Positions 40,848 through 50,158 of a stretch of 64,000 nucleotides of DNA are shown piece after piece. Every line of letters begins with the position of its first letter. Position 1 is the first letter of the stretch. The translations under genes were made by a program, and so were the position numbers. A model generated the notes under the pieces. The model searched no databases. It worked only from the letters and a program-made list of their open reading frames with translations, and was not told the DNA's origin. Origin of the DNA: Mycolicibacterium hassiacum DSM 44199 (GTDB taxonomy: Bacteria; Actinomycetota; Actinomycetes; Mycobacteriales; Mycobacteriaceae); assembly GCF_900603025.1 (NCBI RefSeq), contig NZ_LR026975.1:3348001-3412000 (forward strand). The letters are read 5' to 3'.

Positions 40848-41822
40848 TCAGGCCAGCAGCGGCACCGTCTCCAGGCAGGTGTCGGTGAGGATCTCGAACA
40901 TCACCCGGCCGGTGGCCACGAGCTCGGCCCGGGTGAACGCCTTGCCCGCCACCTGCAGGCGGCAGTCGGCCAGCGCGGAGTTGTAGCAGTACTTCGCGGT
41001 GCCGTCGGTGTCGGTGTAGGTCAGCCCGATGACGTCGGCGGGGTCGGCGGTGATCTCCCCTTCGATCATGTGCACGCCGATGCGCCCGCCGAACCGCCAT
41101 TCGAACGGGTGGTATCGGCCGTGGGTCTGCAGGCTGTGGCGCAGCGAGCGCACCGCGAACTCCTCACCCTCGTGGCGGAACACGAACAGCGTGGCCGACG
41201 GGGTGAGCACCGGGCCGATCGCGGCGCGCGCCGTGACGATCTCGAGGGTGGAGTCGGGGGCGTTGTCGAATCCGCAGATCTGGCCGAACGCGTAGGCCGG
41301 GGTGTGGCGGGTGCCCCAGTTGTGGTTGACGCTGCCGGTCCAGCCGTCGACGTCGACCCGCACGCCGTCGAGTTCGAGCAGGCCGTCGAAACCCGCCAGC
41401 GGGTCACGCACCAGCGTCTTGGCGGTGGGAAACCGCGACCGGTAGGCGCGGTCTGTGAGCAACCGCACCGGCTCCCCCGCGCCCGGGGTGATCCGCAGCT
41501 CCCAGCGTGCCGTCCGGTCGCCGGCGCTCACCGCGCCGTGGGCGGTGTGTTCGTCGAGGACGGCTGCGGAGATCCGCGCGGTCCACTCGTCGTCGCGGTA
41601 GTCCGCGTCGTCGATCGGGTAGGACGCCTTGACCGCCCGGTTGCCCGCGCCCTGCGGGTCGAACAGCATCACCCACACGTCGGCGACCGGCCGGCCGACC
41701 GTCGGGAACAGCAGCGTCTGGCGCAGCCACAGCGCCTGGGGCCGCTGCGGGTGGTTGGCCCGGATGTAGCGGCTCTCGTAGTACGGCGGGGTCCTCGACA
41801 GCACGCGTTCAGCATCCCCCAC
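40848..41822 (-). CDS. Conserved protein, possibly AttH/tocopherol cyclase-like lipocalin fold
   Basis: 324 residues, no signal peptide or membrane helix. The sequence is rich in beta strands and contains the HNWGTRHTPAYAFGQICGFD block, reminiscent of the CrtC/AttH-type beta-barrel hydratases and cyclases, where His and Trp residues line a hydrophobic cavity. The assignment is tentative. GTG start at 41822. It converges on the fusion gene, whose stop is 1 bp away. No operon partner is evident. Confidence 0.5.
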   Translation of the reverse strand: MGDAERVLSRTPPYYESRYIRANHPQRPQALWLRQTLLFPTVGRPVADVWVMLFDPQGAGNRAVKASYPIDDADYRDDEWTARISAAVLDEHTAHGAVSAGDRTARWELRITPGAGEPVRLLTDRAYRSRFPTAKTLVRDPLAGFDGLLELDGVRVDVDGWTGSVNHNWGTRHTPAYAFGQICGFDNAPDSTLEIVTARAAIGPVLTPSATLFVFRHEGEEFAVRSLRHSLQTHGRYHPFEWRFGGRIGVHMIEGEITADPADVIGLTYTDTDGTAKYCYNSALADCRLQVAGKAFTRAELVATGRVMFEILTDTCLETVPLLA

Positions 41823-41855
41823 CGACGCGGCGCCAGGGAATGCGGATCGAGGTCG

Positions 41856-42050
41856 CTATGCGTTGCCGGGGTTCTCGGCGTCCTGCGGGGCGCCGGTCCG
41901 CTCGGCTTCGGCGACCCGCTGGTGCAGCCGCGCCCGGATGTCGTCGGGGGTATAGGAATTGCGCCGCCGCTGATCACGCGCGACCAGCACACCACCGGCC
42001 ACCACGCCGGCGACCCCGGCCAGTCCGACCCACTTCCAGATTCCCCGCAT
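41856..42050 (-). CDS. Small membrane protein (64 residues)
   Basis: One hydrophobic helix at about residues 6-24 (KWVGLAGVAGVVAGGVLVA), then a basic RDQRRR stop-transfer and a hydrophilic tail with SYTPDDIRARLHQRVAEAE. Typical of small mycobacterial membrane proteins. ATG 42050; divergent from the NlpC/P60-type gene with a 27-bp gap, so promoters must overlap. Function unknown. Confidence 0.65.
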   Translation of the reverse strand: MRGIWKWVGLAGVAGVVAGGVLVARDQRRRNSYTPDDIRARLHQRVAEAERTGAPQDAENPGNA

Positions 42051-42077
42051 ACCGGTCAGTCTGCCTAAGCTGCGAGC

Positions 42078-42770
42078 GTGAGTCCAAGCACGGTGTCACT
42101 GCAGCAGGCGCTCGAGGAGACCCGTACCGGCGATCTGTGGCTGTTCCGTGGCCGGTCCGGCCCGGACCGCGCCATCCAGTCGCTGACCAACAGCCCGGTC
42201 AACCACGTGGGCATGACGATCGCGATCGAGGATCTGCCGCCGCTGATCTGGCACGCGGAGCTCGGCGACAAGCTGCTCGACCTGTGGACCGGCGGCCACC
42301 ACCGCGGCGTGCAGCTCAACGATGCGCGCCAGGTCGTGCAGCGGTGGGTGCACAACTACCACCAGCGCTGCTGGATCCGCCAACTCACCCCGCACGCCAA
42401 CCGCGAACAGGAGGACGCCGCGCTCAAGGTGGTGGCCCGCATGGACGGCACCCCGTTTCCCAGCACCGCGCGGCTCACCGGACGCTGGTTTCGCGGCCGC
42501 ATCGCCGCGACCGACTTCACCCGGCCGTTTCCGTTCCTGCACAAGCGAGTGGCCGAGAAGGCCCGGCGCAAGAAACAGGAACGCCTGCAGGTGGGGCTGG
42601 AGACCGCGTACTGCGCGGAGACCGTCGCCATCACCTACGAGGAGATGGGGCTGCTGTCCACCGACAAGCACTACAACTGGTTCGACCCCGGTTCGTTCTG
42701 GAGCGGCGAAAAACTGCCGCTGGCACCGGGTTACACGCTGGGCAAGGAGATCGAGGTCATCGTCGACTGA
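42078..42770 (+). CDS. YiiX/NlpC-P60-superfamily cysteine hydrolase-like protein
   Basis: 230 residues with the permuted NlpC/P60 layout: His in NSPVNHVGMTI (about residue 43) and a late Cys in TAYCAETVAI (about residue 178), the likely catalytic pair. GDLWLFRGRSGPD near the N-terminus is the usual entry strand. There is no signal peptide, so it is cytoplasmic or membrane-associated. GTG 42078. Relatives act on lipid or peptide amide/ester bonds; the substrate is unknown. Monocistronic in appearance. Confidence 0.7.
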   Translation: MSPSTVSLQQALEETRTGDLWLFRGRSGPDRAIQSLTNSPVNHVGMTIAIEDLPPLIWHAELGDKLLDLWTGGHHRGVQLNDARQVVQRWVHNYHQRCWIRQLTPHANREQEDAALKVVARMDGTPFPSTARLTGRWFRGRIAATDFTRPFPFLHKRVAEKARRKKQERLQVGLETAYCAETVAITYEEMGLLSTDKHYNWFDPGSFWSGEKLPLAPGYTLGKEIEVIVD

Positions 42771-42797
42771 CGGGTGGACCGACCGGGGCGGCCGGCG

Positions 42798-43943
42798 TCA
42801 CAGCCGCGCGAAGCAGGGGTCGCTGTCCTCCTTCGGGATCGTCGCATCGCGGCTCGAGAACCTGCCGACCACACCGGAATCGGTGACCTCCACGGCATCG
42901 GCGCGGATGCCCAGCGGGTAGTTGTCGTTGAGTTGCTTGGTCAGCGCGTCGAGTCCGGTTTGGATGACCTCCTTCGGGATGGGCCCGGACGCCTCGAGCA
43001 CCTCGAGGTTGAGGTCGCCGTCCTCCACGACGGGCCGAGCGGTGACGGAGGCGCCGTGGGCCTCGAAGATCACGGTCGCGGCGTTCGCGTCGGTGCGGAC
43101 CCCGGTGATGAGGCTCCCGAACTGCAGGTTGGACACGACGGTGTCCTTGATGCCGGAGGCTTTCCAGGTCAGCACCGCGGTCAGCGAGCCGATGGTGCCC
43201 TTGGAATCGCCGTCATCGTGCAACCGGACGTCCTTGAGGGTGACCTCGGCGGTCATCCCGTCGGCCCGCTGCACCCGTTTCCCGGCGGTCTTGACCGTGA
43301 TGTTGGTGTAGTAGCCGGTGAGGTACTGCCACAGGAACGGCGGGTTCACCCCGAACGAGACGGTCGCGCCGTCCTCGGTCACGCATTCGGCGACCTCGGT
43401 GAGGATGCCGTCGGCGCGGTTGCGGGCGTACAGCTCTCCGCCGGCCAGCGCCGCGGCGATCAGCGCGATCGCGATGACCGCGACGAGCACCAAGGTGGTC
43501 TTCCCGCGGCGCGGCTCGGGCCGGGGTTTCGGCTCGACGCTCGGTGGCGGCGGGGGCGGCGGGGTCGGCGGCTGGGGCCGGTAGATCAGCTCGGTGGGCC
43601 GGATGTCGGCCGGTGACGGCGGCTGCGGGATGCGTTGGGTCGGGCCGACCGCCCCGGGTACCGGCGGCGGTGGCGACCCGGGCGGTTGGGGTCGGCGGAT
43701 CTGTTCGGTCGGGGAGTCCGGGCCCGGTGGACGGCGGCGCAGCTGCTCGGTCGGCGCGTCGTGGCGGGGCGGTTGCTGCGGCCACGGTGGACCGCCCGCC
43801 GGCCCCGGCCGACGGGGGTCTTCTGTCGGCCGCGGCCGACGGAAATGCTCGGTCGGGGAGTCCGGGGACGGCGGTCGGCGCGGCGGCGGCGCATCCCGGT
43901 CTGGCCGGGGATGCGGACCTGGCGGGTGCGGCGGCTGCGTCAC
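42798..43943 (-). CDS. DUF2993 (LmeA-like) protein with repeated PTE-motif N-terminus
   Basis: 381 residues. Residues 1-145 are Pro-rich and cytoplasmic, containing repeats built on S/A-PTE-x-x-RR (SPTEHFRR, APTEQLRR, SPTEQIRR, RPTELIYR). One membrane helix follows (about 150-172, TTLVLVAVIAIALIAAALAGG), then an extracytoplasmic DUF2993 domain to the end. LmeA, a mycobacterial DUF2993 protein, binds phosphoinositides and supports lipomannan mannosylation. The repeated Thr motif could be a target of Ser/Thr kinases or a dock for FHA proteins; this is inference. Confidence 0.8.
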   Translation of the reverse strand: MTQPPHPPGPHPRPDRDAPPPRRPPSPDSPTEHFRRPRPTEDPRRPGPAGGPPWPQQPPRHDAPTEQLRRRPPGPDSPTEQIRRPQPPGSPPPPVPGAVGPTQRIPQPPSPADIRPTELIYRPQPPTPPPPPPPSVEPKPRPEPRRGKTTLVLVAVIAIALIAAALAGGELYARNRADGILTEVAECVTEDGATVSFGVNPPFLWQYLTGYYTNITVKTAGKRVQRADGMTAEVTLKDVRLHDDGDSKGTIGSLTAVLTWKASGIKDTVVSNLQFGSLITGVRTDANAATVIFEAHGASVTARPVVEDGDLNLEVLEASGPIPKEVIQTGLDALTKQLNDNYPLGIRADAVEVTDSGVVGRFSSRDATIPKEDSDPCFARL

Positions 43944-44042
43944 TTGCGCGATTGTGCCCGGCCCGACCGGTTTCCGTCGAGCGAACCGCCGTCAGAGGGG
44001 TGCCGCACGGGCCGGCGCGGCCACACCGCTACCGTCCTCGGC

Positions 44043-44447
44043 GTGGACAACGCGGCGAGACCGGACATGAACGTCGGCTTCAACAAGCTGGTCGGCATGG
44101 AGCTGCTGGACTTCGGGCCCGACGGCGGAGCGGCGCGGCTGCGCATCGACCAGCGTCACCACCAGCCGTACGGCATCGTCCACGGCGGGGTGTACGCCGC
44201 CCTCATCGAGACCGTCGCGAGCATCTCGGGCTCCACCTGGTTGCGGTCCCGGCAGGGCACCGGCCGTTGCGTCGGGGTCAACAACAACACCGACTTCCTG
44301 CGCGCGATCTCCGACGGCGTGGTCACAGCGACGTCCACCCCCATCCACCGGGGACGGCGTCAGCAGCTGTGGCTGGTCGAGGTCGTCGACGAGACCGGCC
44401 GCATGGTCGCCCGCGGCCAGGTCCGGCTGCAGAACCTCGACTCCTAG
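44043..44447 (+). CDS. PaaI-family hotdog thioesterase
   Basis: 134 residues with the PaaI signature QPYGIVHGGVYAALIETVAS (Gly-Gly and the following Glu near the active site). It hydrolyses an acyl-CoA, often hydroxyphenylacetyl-CoA-like. GTG 44043 is preferred since a -10-like TACCGT ends 9 nt before it (leaderless); ATG 44067 is the alternative. Its TAG overlaps the stop of the convergent DUF1801 gene at a shared CTAG. Confidence 0.85.
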   Translation: MDNAARPDMNVGFNKLVGMELLDFGPDGGAARLRIDQRHHQPYGIVHGGVYAALIETVASISGSTWLRSRQGTGRCVGVNNNTDFLRAISDGVVTATSTPIHRGRRQQLWLVEVVDETGRMVARGQVRLQNLDS

Positions 44448-44785
44448 CCGCGATTGGCCGCGACCGCCCGCCGGATCAGCGCCATGAACGCCTCCGGGTC
44501 GAGCCGGTCGTTCTCACGCAGGTCGATGGCGCGGCGGACCCCCGCCGTCAGGCTGGCGTTGAACAGCTTGTCCGGGTCGTCGATGGAGGCACCCTTGGCG
44601 AAGGTGATCTTCACCTTGTCCTTGTAGGTCTCCAGGGTGCAGACGATCCCGTCCAGCGAAAACGTGGGCACCCCATCGGGATTCGACGGTTTGCGCCACT
44701 TGGTCTCCTCGACGATGTCGGGTTCGGCCTGCTTGATCAGGGCCCGGATCTCGTCGACTCGGTGCGTGCGCCAATCGTCGGCCAT
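44444..44785 (-). CDS. DUF1801-family protein
   Basis: 113 residues with the family pattern: N-terminal helix (HRVDEIRALIKQAEP), EETKWRKPSNPDGVPTFS, then CTLETYKDKVKITFAKGA and a helical C-terminus. Function is unknown; the domain resembles the iron-chaperone frataxin-like YdhG fold. ATG 44785 (MADDW) is chosen over an in-frame start 27 bp upstream that would overlap modA. Its stop shares CTAG with the convergent thioesterase stop. Confidence 0.75.
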   Translation of the reverse strand: MADDWRTHRVDEIRALIKQAEPDIVEETKWRKPSNPDGVPTFSLDGIVCTLETYKDKVKITFAKGASIDDPDKLFNASLTAGVRRAIDLRENDRLDPEAFMALIRRAVAANRG

Positions 44786-44808
44786 ACCGGCGAATCTACC
44801 CCGCACGC

Positions 44809-45576
44809 TCACGGCTGGGCGAATCCCGCTGCGCTCAACACCTTTCGCCCGTCATCGCTGAGCACCAGCTCGACGAATCGCTGTGCCAGCTCGGCGTTCC
44901 CGCTCTGCTTGAGCACCGCGATCGGGTAGGTGTTGACGGCGTCGGCGGACTCCGGGAAGCCCACCGCGCCCACCCGGTCACCCGCCGCCCGGGCGTCGGT
45001 GACATAGACCAACCCCGCGTCGGCCTCACCCGCGATCACCTTGCCGAGCACATCGCTGACCTGGAACTCCTCGCTGACCGGGTTCAACCGGACACCGGTG
45101 GCCCGCTCGATGGTCTCGGCGGCCGCCCCGCACGGCACCTGCGGCGCGCACACCACCACCGCGACGTCGGTCCGGGCGAGGTCGCGGAATCCGGTGATTC
45201 CCTTCGGATTGCCCGGCGCCACCGCGATGGTGAGCGTGTTGGCCGCGAAGCCGACCGGCGAACCGGCGAGCAGACCGGCCTCGGCGGCCTTGTCCATGGT
45301 CGCGGTGTCGGCGGCGGCGAACACATCGGCCGCCGCGCCGTGCTGCAGCTGCGTCACCAGGGTCGAAGATCCCGCGAACGAGAACTCGACCGCGCTGCCG
45401 GGGTGCGCGGCCTCGAACCGTTCGCCGAGCTCGGTGAACACCTCGCGCAGCGACGCGGCGGCGAACACCGTGAGCGTGCCGCCCTCCGCCGAGGCGGGCT
45501 GGTCGCCGGACGACCCGCAGCCGCTGATGCTCGCCAGCAGCACAGCGAGCGCCGCGATCCGGCCGATACGTCGCAC
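44809..45576 (-). CDS. modA: Molybdate-binding lipoprotein ModA
   Basis: 255 residues with a lipoprotein signal (lipobox SISGC, Cys about 20) and a periplasmic-binding fold. FAAASLREVFTELGE, FSFAGSSTLVTQL and VSDVLGKVIAGEADAGLVYVTDA are typical ModA oxyanion-binding segments. It captures molybdate or tungstate for an ABC importer. No modB or modC is adjacent, so it works with a transporter encoded elsewhere or is an orphan. GTG start. An isochorismatase-like gene lies 24 bp upstream on the same strand. Confidence 0.9.
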   Translation of the reverse strand: MRRIGRIAALAVLLASISGCGSSGDQPASAEGGTLTVFAAASLREVFTELGERFEAAHPGSAVEFSFAGSSTLVTQLQHGAAADVFAAADTATMDKAAEAGLLAGSPVGFAANTLTIAVAPGNPKGITGFRDLARTDVAVVVCAPQVPCGAAAETIERATGVRLNPVSEEFQVSDVLGKVIAGEADAGLVYVTDARAAGDRVGAVGFPESADAVNTYPIAVLKQSGNAELAQRFVELVLSDDGRKVLSAAGFAQP

Positions 45577-45600
45577 GGTTGCCTCCCGGGTGGTTCTCGG

Positions 45601-46281
45601 TCAGCGGGCCGGCACCGACAGCGCCCGCCTGACGGTGCCGGTGTCGGCCAGCCGCACGCCGATGCGTTCTAGGTCCGCCAGTCGTTCCGGGCTGGTCTGC
45701 GACACGGCGTCGACGACCAGGACCGCCCGGAAGTCGCGTTCGCTGGCGTCGAACAGGGTAGCGCGCGGACAGTTCGGCAGATTGCAGCCGGCGACGACGA
45801 CGGTGTCGCAGCCCTGGTCGCGCAGCCAGTCCTCCAGGCGGGTGCGGTGGAAGGCGCTCCAGCGCGGTTTGAACAGCACGACCTCCCGCGCCCCCACGGT
45901 CTGTTCGCGGCCCGCCAGCAACCGCTCGCTGTCCAGCGACACCGGGGCCGGCAGCACCTCGGCGGGGATCTGCGCGCCGTCCGAACCCGGCGCGACGACG
46001 CGTCCGCCCTGCTCGATGTGCCGACGTCGCGGCAGGTCGACATCGGAGCCGCCCGGCCGGTACAGCCGCACGATGTGCGCGATCGGGCGGCCCGCGGCGC
46101 GGAACGCCGCCGTCAGCGCCGCGACGCGGGGAACCACCGCGCTCGTCCCCGGGACCGCCGCCGCTCCCCCGTCGAGGAAGTCCCGCTGCAGGTCCACCAC
46201 CACCAGGGCCGAGGCCGCCCAGTTCGGGGTCGTGTAATCGGGTCCGCTCACCACAGTCGTCTCGGGTCCGCCGTGCACCAC
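45601..46281 (-). CDS. Isochorismatase-like cysteine hydrolase
   Basis: 226 residues with the triad of the family: Asp in VVDLQRDF (about residue 30), Lys in FKPRWSAFHRT (about residue 138) and Cys in AGCNLPNCPR (about residue 166). Members hydrolyse amides (nicotinamide, N-carbamoyl compounds) or isochorismate. The substrate here is unknown. It is upstream of modA with a 24-bp gap, so the two may be co-transcribed. Divergent from the TtuB-like gene. Confidence 0.85.
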   Translation of the reverse strand: MVHGGPETTVVSGPDYTTPNWAASALVVVDLQRDFLDGGAAAVPGTSAVVPRVAALTAAFRAAGRPIAHIVRLYRPGGSDVDLPRRRHIEQGGRVVAPGSDGAQIPAEVLPAPVSLDSERLLAGREQTVGAREVVLFKPRWSAFHRTRLEDWLRDQGCDTVVVAGCNLPNCPRATLFDASERDFRAVLVVDAVSQTSPERLADLERIGVRLADTGTVRRALSVPAR

Positions 46282-46420
46282 GCGCCGGTGCTCACCCTAG
46301 CGGCCCGGGCGGCGCCGCACCGTCGCCGAACCGGCCGGGGCGGCCTCCCTAGACTGGAGGCACTGGTGCGGGATCGTCCCGCCGTTACGAGACTTTCCGG
46401 GACTTTGCGAGATAGCGACG

Positions 46421-46615
46421 ATGAAGATTCAGCTGCACAACCCCAAGCGTGAAGTGGAGCTCACCGGTCCGCTGCGGGCCAGCGAGCTGTGCAAACAACT
46501 GCGGCTCAACCGGGAGTCCGTCCTCCTCATCCGTGGCGACGAACTGGTGACAGGCGACGCCCTGCTCCAGGAAGCCGACACCGTGGAGGTCAGGCCGGTG
46601 ATCTCGGGGGGCTGA
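46421..46615 (+). CDS. ThiS/MoaD/TtuB-like sulfur-carrier protein
   Basis: A 64-residue beta-grasp protein ending in Gly-Gly (PVISGG), the C-terminus that is adenylated and thiocarboxylated in sulfur carriers. It is 3 bp upstream of a TtuA-like tRNA thiolase, so its likely job is to deliver sulfur to that enzyme, as TtuB does in Thermus. The activating E1-like enzyme is not in this window. ATG 46421. No ModA or molybdopterin link is needed to explain it. Confidence 0.85.
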   Translation: MKIQLHNPKREVELTGPLRASELCKQLRLNRESVLLIRGDELVTGDALLQEADTVEVRPVISGG

Positions 46616-46618
46616 CGT

Positions 46619-47698
46619 TTGAAGTGTGACCGTTGCGAGGAGCAGGCCGCCATCGAGGTGCGCCACGAGCGCGCCGCCTTCTGCCCGGCCTGCTTCGTTC
46701 AGCGCTGCCGTGACCAGGTCCGCGCCGCGATCGACCAGCACCGGATGATCCACCCCGGTGAGCGCGTGCTGGTCGCGGTGTCCGGCGGCAAGGACTCCCT
46801 GGCGGTGTGGGATCTGCTGCTGGATCTGGGCTATGAGGCCGACGGGGTGTATCTGGGCCTGGGTATCGGCGGCTACAGCGACCGCTCCGGCGACTGCGCG
46901 CGGGCGTTCGCCGAACGGCGCGGGGTCCGGCTGATCGAGGTCGACATCGCCGCCGAGGCAGGTTTCACCATCCCGCAGGCGTCACGGACCAAACGCACCC
47001 CGTGCTCGGCGTGCGGGCTGACCAAACGCCACCTGCTCAACAAGGTCACCCTCGAGCACGGTTACGACGTGCTGGTCACCGGGCACAACCTCGACGACGA
47101 GGCCGCCGTGCTGTTCGGCAACACCATGCAGTGGAACATGCCGTACCTGGCGCGGCAACGTCCGGCGCTGCCGGAGTCCCCCGGGTTCGCCCGCCGGGTC
47201 AAGCCGCTGGTGCGGCTGACCGAGCGGGAGACGGCGGCCTACTGCGTCATCCGGCGCATCGACTACATCCTCGAGGAGTGCCCGATGGCCGCCGGTAACC
47301 GCCACCTGATGTACAAGGAGCTGCTCAACTCGCTCGAGGAGCGGGCACCGGGGTCGAAGGCGACCTTCCTCAACGGGTTCTTCGAACGGCAGGCGCCGCT
47401 GCTGGCCGACCTGGCCGAAGAGGAACGCGGCACCGTCGGCACCTGCTCACGCTGCGGCTCGCCGACGACCGCGGAGGTGTGTGCGTTCTGCCGGTTGCGG
47501 GATCAGGCCACCCGGCCACCACGGCGGCACAAGAAGCGGCGCCGCAGCCGTCCGGCGGCCGGCGGTGCCACGACGAACGGCGGCGCCGCGAACGGGACGC
47601 CACCCGAGGCCGGTGCGCAGCAGCCGGCACCCGAGGCGCCGGTGCCCGACGGCGCCCGACTGCTGCCGATCGAGCCGGTGCCGGCCGAACCGCGCTGA
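46619..47698 (+). CDS. TtuA/Ncs6-family tRNA 2-thiolation enzyme
   Basis: 359 residues. N-terminal zinc finger C3/C6/C22/C25, PP-loop SGGKDS at 55-60, Cys129, Cys132 and Cys221 matching the Fe-S ligands of Thermus TtuA, GHNLDDEAAVLFGN at 155-168, and a C-terminal zinc finger C276/C279/C288/C291. TtuA makes 2-thiouridine derivatives at tRNA position 54. A 65-residue Arg/Ala/Pro-rich tail follows the core and is unusual. TTG start 46619, 3 bp after the sulfur carrier. The position modified here is inferred from similarity. Confidence 0.88.
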   Translation: MKCDRCEEQAAIEVRHERAAFCPACFVQRCRDQVRAAIDQHRMIHPGERVLVAVSGGKDSLAVWDLLLDLGYEADGVYLGLGIGGYSDRSGDCARAFAERRGVRLIEVDIAAEAGFTIPQASRTKRTPCSACGLTKRHLLNKVTLEHGYDVLVTGHNLDDEAAVLFGNTMQWNMPYLARQRPALPESPGFARRVKPLVRLTERETAAYCVIRRIDYILEECPMAAGNRHLMYKELLNSLEERAPGSKATFLNGFFERQAPLLADLAEEERGTVGTCSRCGSPTTAEVCAFCRLRDQATRPPRRHKKRRRSRPAAGGATTNGGAANGTPPEAGAQQPAPEAPVPDGARLLPIEPVPAEPR

Positions 47699-47730
47699 CA
47701 CCGCGCCGGGCCGGCGCCGTCGAGACGTCG

Positions 47731-47788
47731 GCGAGTGTGCGCATTCGTCCCCTCCGCCGGCGTGTCGCGAACGAAACCGCACAATCGC
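47731..47788. repeat. Palindromic element between convergent genes
   Basis: Outer arms GCGAGTGTGCGC (47731-47742) and CCGCACAATCGC (47777-47788) pair at 10 of 12 positions, with inner ATTCGT and ACGAA also complementary. It shares CGAGTGTGCGC with the element at 1204. It lies between the TtuA-like and ychF genes, which converge, so it may also terminate transcription. Confidence 0.5.
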
Positions 47789-47811
47789 GGACGCGGCGGG
47801 CGAGGTGAGCC

Positions 47812-48885
<1,074 letters not shown>

Positions 48886-48969
48886 AGAGCAGACAGTCTG
48901 CCAGACCGTGACGGGCACGCCAGTACCGCGCTGACAGCACCAACTGACACCAGCCGGTACGGTCTACCT

Positions 48970-50112
48970 GTGTCAGCACAGCGCGCGCGGTCGGCGATCG
49001 AGGTCGACCATCGGTCAGCGCACCCCAACATTCCGGGTGTTCCGTGGTGGGGTGCTGTGCTCATCGCGGCCACGTTGACCGCGGTCGGTTTCGCGTACGA
49101 CGCGGGTACCGGCGCCAACAAGCTGAGCGCCGTGTTCGCCGGGTGCTATGTGCTGGGCTGCGTGCTCGCGGTCCTGGCGGTGCGGCAGAACGGGCTGTTC
49201 ACCGCGGTCATCCAGCCCCCGCTGCTGTTGTTCGTCAGCGTGCCGACGGCCTATTTGCTGATGACCGGCAGCAACGTGAGCAACCTCCGGGACACCCTGA
49301 TCAACTGTGCCTATCCGCTGATCGAGCGATTCCCGTTGATGTTCTTCACCTCCGCGGGGGTGCTGCTCATCGGGCTGCTGCGGTGGTACGTGGGGACGAA
49401 GGGGCGGCGCGCCGCTCCCGCCGGTGACGCCACGGGCATCGCCGCCACCCTGCGGTCGCGGCTCGCGACGCTGATGCCGCGGACCGGCAGCGACCGGGCC
49501 GCCGCGCGGACCCGCACCCGGGAACGCGCCCGAACCGGCGAACGCGCCCGCGCACGCACCCGCCAGACGGCCGAGGCCGCGGCGCGCCGCCGCTCCCCCG
49601 CGGAACGGGCCGCCCGCGGTTCGCGGGCGACGACGGCGTCGGCTCGCCGCACCAAGTCCGCGGAGCGCAGTGCCGCGTCGCGGTCCCGGCACACCCGGCC
49701 ACCCGAGACCGAGATCATGCCGTCGGCAGCCGATCGGCCCTGGCGTCCGCGCCGGCAGGGCCAGCCCCCGGCCGAACCGCGTCGCAGATCACAGCCGCAG
49801 CGCCGGGTCCCGCCCGAGCACCGGTCCGGATACGAGCGCCCGGAGCGGTCCCGCCGATCCGACGACCGCCGTTACGGGGACCGCTACGGGGACCGCTATG
49901 ACGACGGCCTGCCCCTGGAACCGCACAGCGGCAACGGCAGCCGCAACGGAAGCAGCCGCAGCCGCGCCAGGAGCAGCCGCAACGGCTCGACCACCAACAC
50001 CCACCACCCCGTTTCGCGGGTGCGCTACCGGGGTGTCGACCCCGACCAGGACTACCGGCCGCAGCGGTCGGCGCGCGAACACGACGTGGAGAGCTGGGAG
50101 TACGACATCTGA
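48970..50112 (+). CDS. DUF6542-type membrane protein with Arg-rich tail (Rv1111c-like)
   Basis: 380 residues. Four membrane helices lie between about residues 25 and 140 (WWGAVLIAATLTAVGFAY, VFAGCYVLGCVLAVLAV, PLLLFVSVPTAYLL, LMFFTSAGVLLIGLL). A 240-residue tail very rich in Arg, Ser and Pro follows and is probably disordered and cytoplasmic. GTG 48970 comes 7-8 nt after a TACGGT -10 box (leaderless). Function unknown; position between ychF and ispH matches Rv1111c. Confidence 0.8.
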   Translation: MSAQRARSAIEVDHRSAHPNIPGVPWWGAVLIAATLTAVGFAYDAGTGANKLSAVFAGCYVLGCVLAVLAVRQNGLFTAVIQPPLLLFVSVPTAYLLMTGSNVSNLRDTLINCAYPLIERFPLMFFTSAGVLLIGLLRWYVGTKGRRAAPAGDATGIAATLRSRLATLMPRTGSDRAAARTRTRERARTGERARARTRQTAEAAARRRSPAERAARGSRATTASARRTKSAERSAASRSRHTRPPETEIMPSAADRPWRPRRQGQPPAEPRRRSQPQRRVPPEHRSGYERPERSRRSDDRRYGDRYGDRYDDGLPLEPHSGNGSRNGSSRSRARSSRNGSTTNTHHPVSRVRYRGVDPDQDYRPQRSAREHDVESWEYDI

Positions 50113-50158
50113 CCGCCCGGGCCCGATCGACCGGGACCACGCGGAGGCGCGGTGACGG

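Noticed and set aside
38443..40986. An 847-codon frame overlapping the fusion gene
   Set aside because: Arg/Gly-rich shadow frame; the other frame encodes recognisable kinase and PLP domains.
43544..44929. A long plus-strand frame opposite the DUF2993 gene
   Set aside because: Composition is that of an antisense of Pro-rich coding; no domain resemblance.
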